Positions 22,730 to 22,892 of a DNA stretch of 22,892 bases are shown here, piece after piece. The stretch's first letter is position 1. The number at the start of each line of letters is the position of its first letter. The stretch is taken from assembly GCF_022712295.1 (NCBI RefSeq), contig NZ_JALAGT010000165.1, positions 1 through 22,892 of the forward strand, read 5' to 3'. The DNA is from Galactobacter sp. (GTDB lineage: Bacteria; Actinomycetota; Actinomycetes; Actinomycetales; Micrococcaceae). The position numbers and the translations under genes are program-made. The notes beneath the pieces are model-generated. The model ran no database searches, was not told where the DNA came from, and saw only the letters and a program-made list of their open reading frames with translations.

Positions 22730-22892
22730 TCACTTGCGCTTCTTCTTGGACTTCTCGGCAACGACCGCGAGGTCGATGTTGGCGAGGACGTCCTCGTGCA
22801 GGCGCACGGTGGCCGAGTAGTTACCCACGGACTTGATGACCTGGGCGATCTAGCGCTTCAGCTTGTCGCCCTAGCCCGAGCCAAGGCGCTCG
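22730..22892 (-). pseudogene. rplI: Ribosomal protein L9, C-terminal part with two in-frame TAG codons
   Basis: Reading leftward to the stop at 22730, the frame ends IKSVGNYSATVRLHEDVLAN then IDLAVVAEKSKKKRK. This matches the C-terminal domain of ribosomal protein L9 (I-K-x-x-G, V-x-L-H-x-x-V), and rplI next to dnaB is the usual gene order. Further toward the window edge, the same frame reads LGSG-TAG-GDKLKR-TAG-IAQV, with stops at 22871-22873 and 22850-22852. Both would become Gln codons by a single T-to-C change on the coding strand. Both sit in CTAG, a tetranucleotide rare in high-GC genomes. Either the gene is broken or these are base-call errors at a contig end. The N-terminal part lies outside the window. 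Confidence 0.65.

Noticed and set aside
1..22892. CRISPR array, tRNA or rRNA gene
   Set aside because: No regularly spaced direct repeats and no tRNA- or rRNA-like sequence were seen on either strand.

Overview
The window is GC-rich, densely coded bacterial chromosome with many GTG/TTG starts and short stop/start overlaps. Its rplI–dnaB neighbourhood and protein types suggest a high-GC actinobacterium, most likely Micrococcales and perhaps Micrococcaceae. That placement is an inference from style and gene content, not from a database match.

Layout. Positions 1-1976 (minus) hold the start of an oligopeptide-type ABC permease and its lipoprotein binding protein. A divergent FadR-family GntR regulator (2170-2925, plus) faces them across a perfect FadR-like operator. 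Then come a SulP anion permease with STAS domain (2928-4556) and a DUF421 membrane protein (4641-5243), both minus, and a small GIY-YIG-type nuclease gene (5459-6049, minus). From 6386 to 15272 everything reads rightward: a hipB-hipA toxin-antitoxin pair, then a complete four-gene Wadjet (JetABCD) anti-plasmid system with overlapping genes. Next are a secreted C39-like cysteine peptidase and a DUF218/ElyC-like membrane protein (minus), an SGNH esterase and acyltransferase-3 pair (plus, resembling a split OatA), dnaB (minus), a roughly 520-base spacer rich in DnaA-box-like sequences, a flavin reductase (minus) and the 3' end of rplI (minus), which carries two in-frame TAG codons near the window edge.

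The most notable observations come from non-coding structure. First, a 42-base palindrome with 16-base arms sits directly before hipB, and a near copy sits between hipA and jetA. This suggests that one regulator, probably HipB, controls both the toxin-antitoxin pair and the Wadjet operon. Second, a family of short elements bounded by TGCCCGACG / CGTCGGGCA inverted ends lies in frame inside the SulP, DUF218 and JetC genes, with weaker traces in JetA and in two spacers. They encode low-complexity linkers, much as Rickettsia palindromic elements do. Third, the dnaB upstream region holds a dense cluster of DnaA-box-like 9-mers beside a 50-base inverted repeat.

How the genes work together. The transporter and the GntR protein look like a small regulated uptake unit. 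hipBA and jetABCD form a probable defence module whose two parts may share an operator. The SGNH and acyltransferase proteins probably O-acetylate a cell-envelope polymer. dnaB and rplI are housekeeping genes, so the defence module is embedded in an otherwise core chromosomal region.
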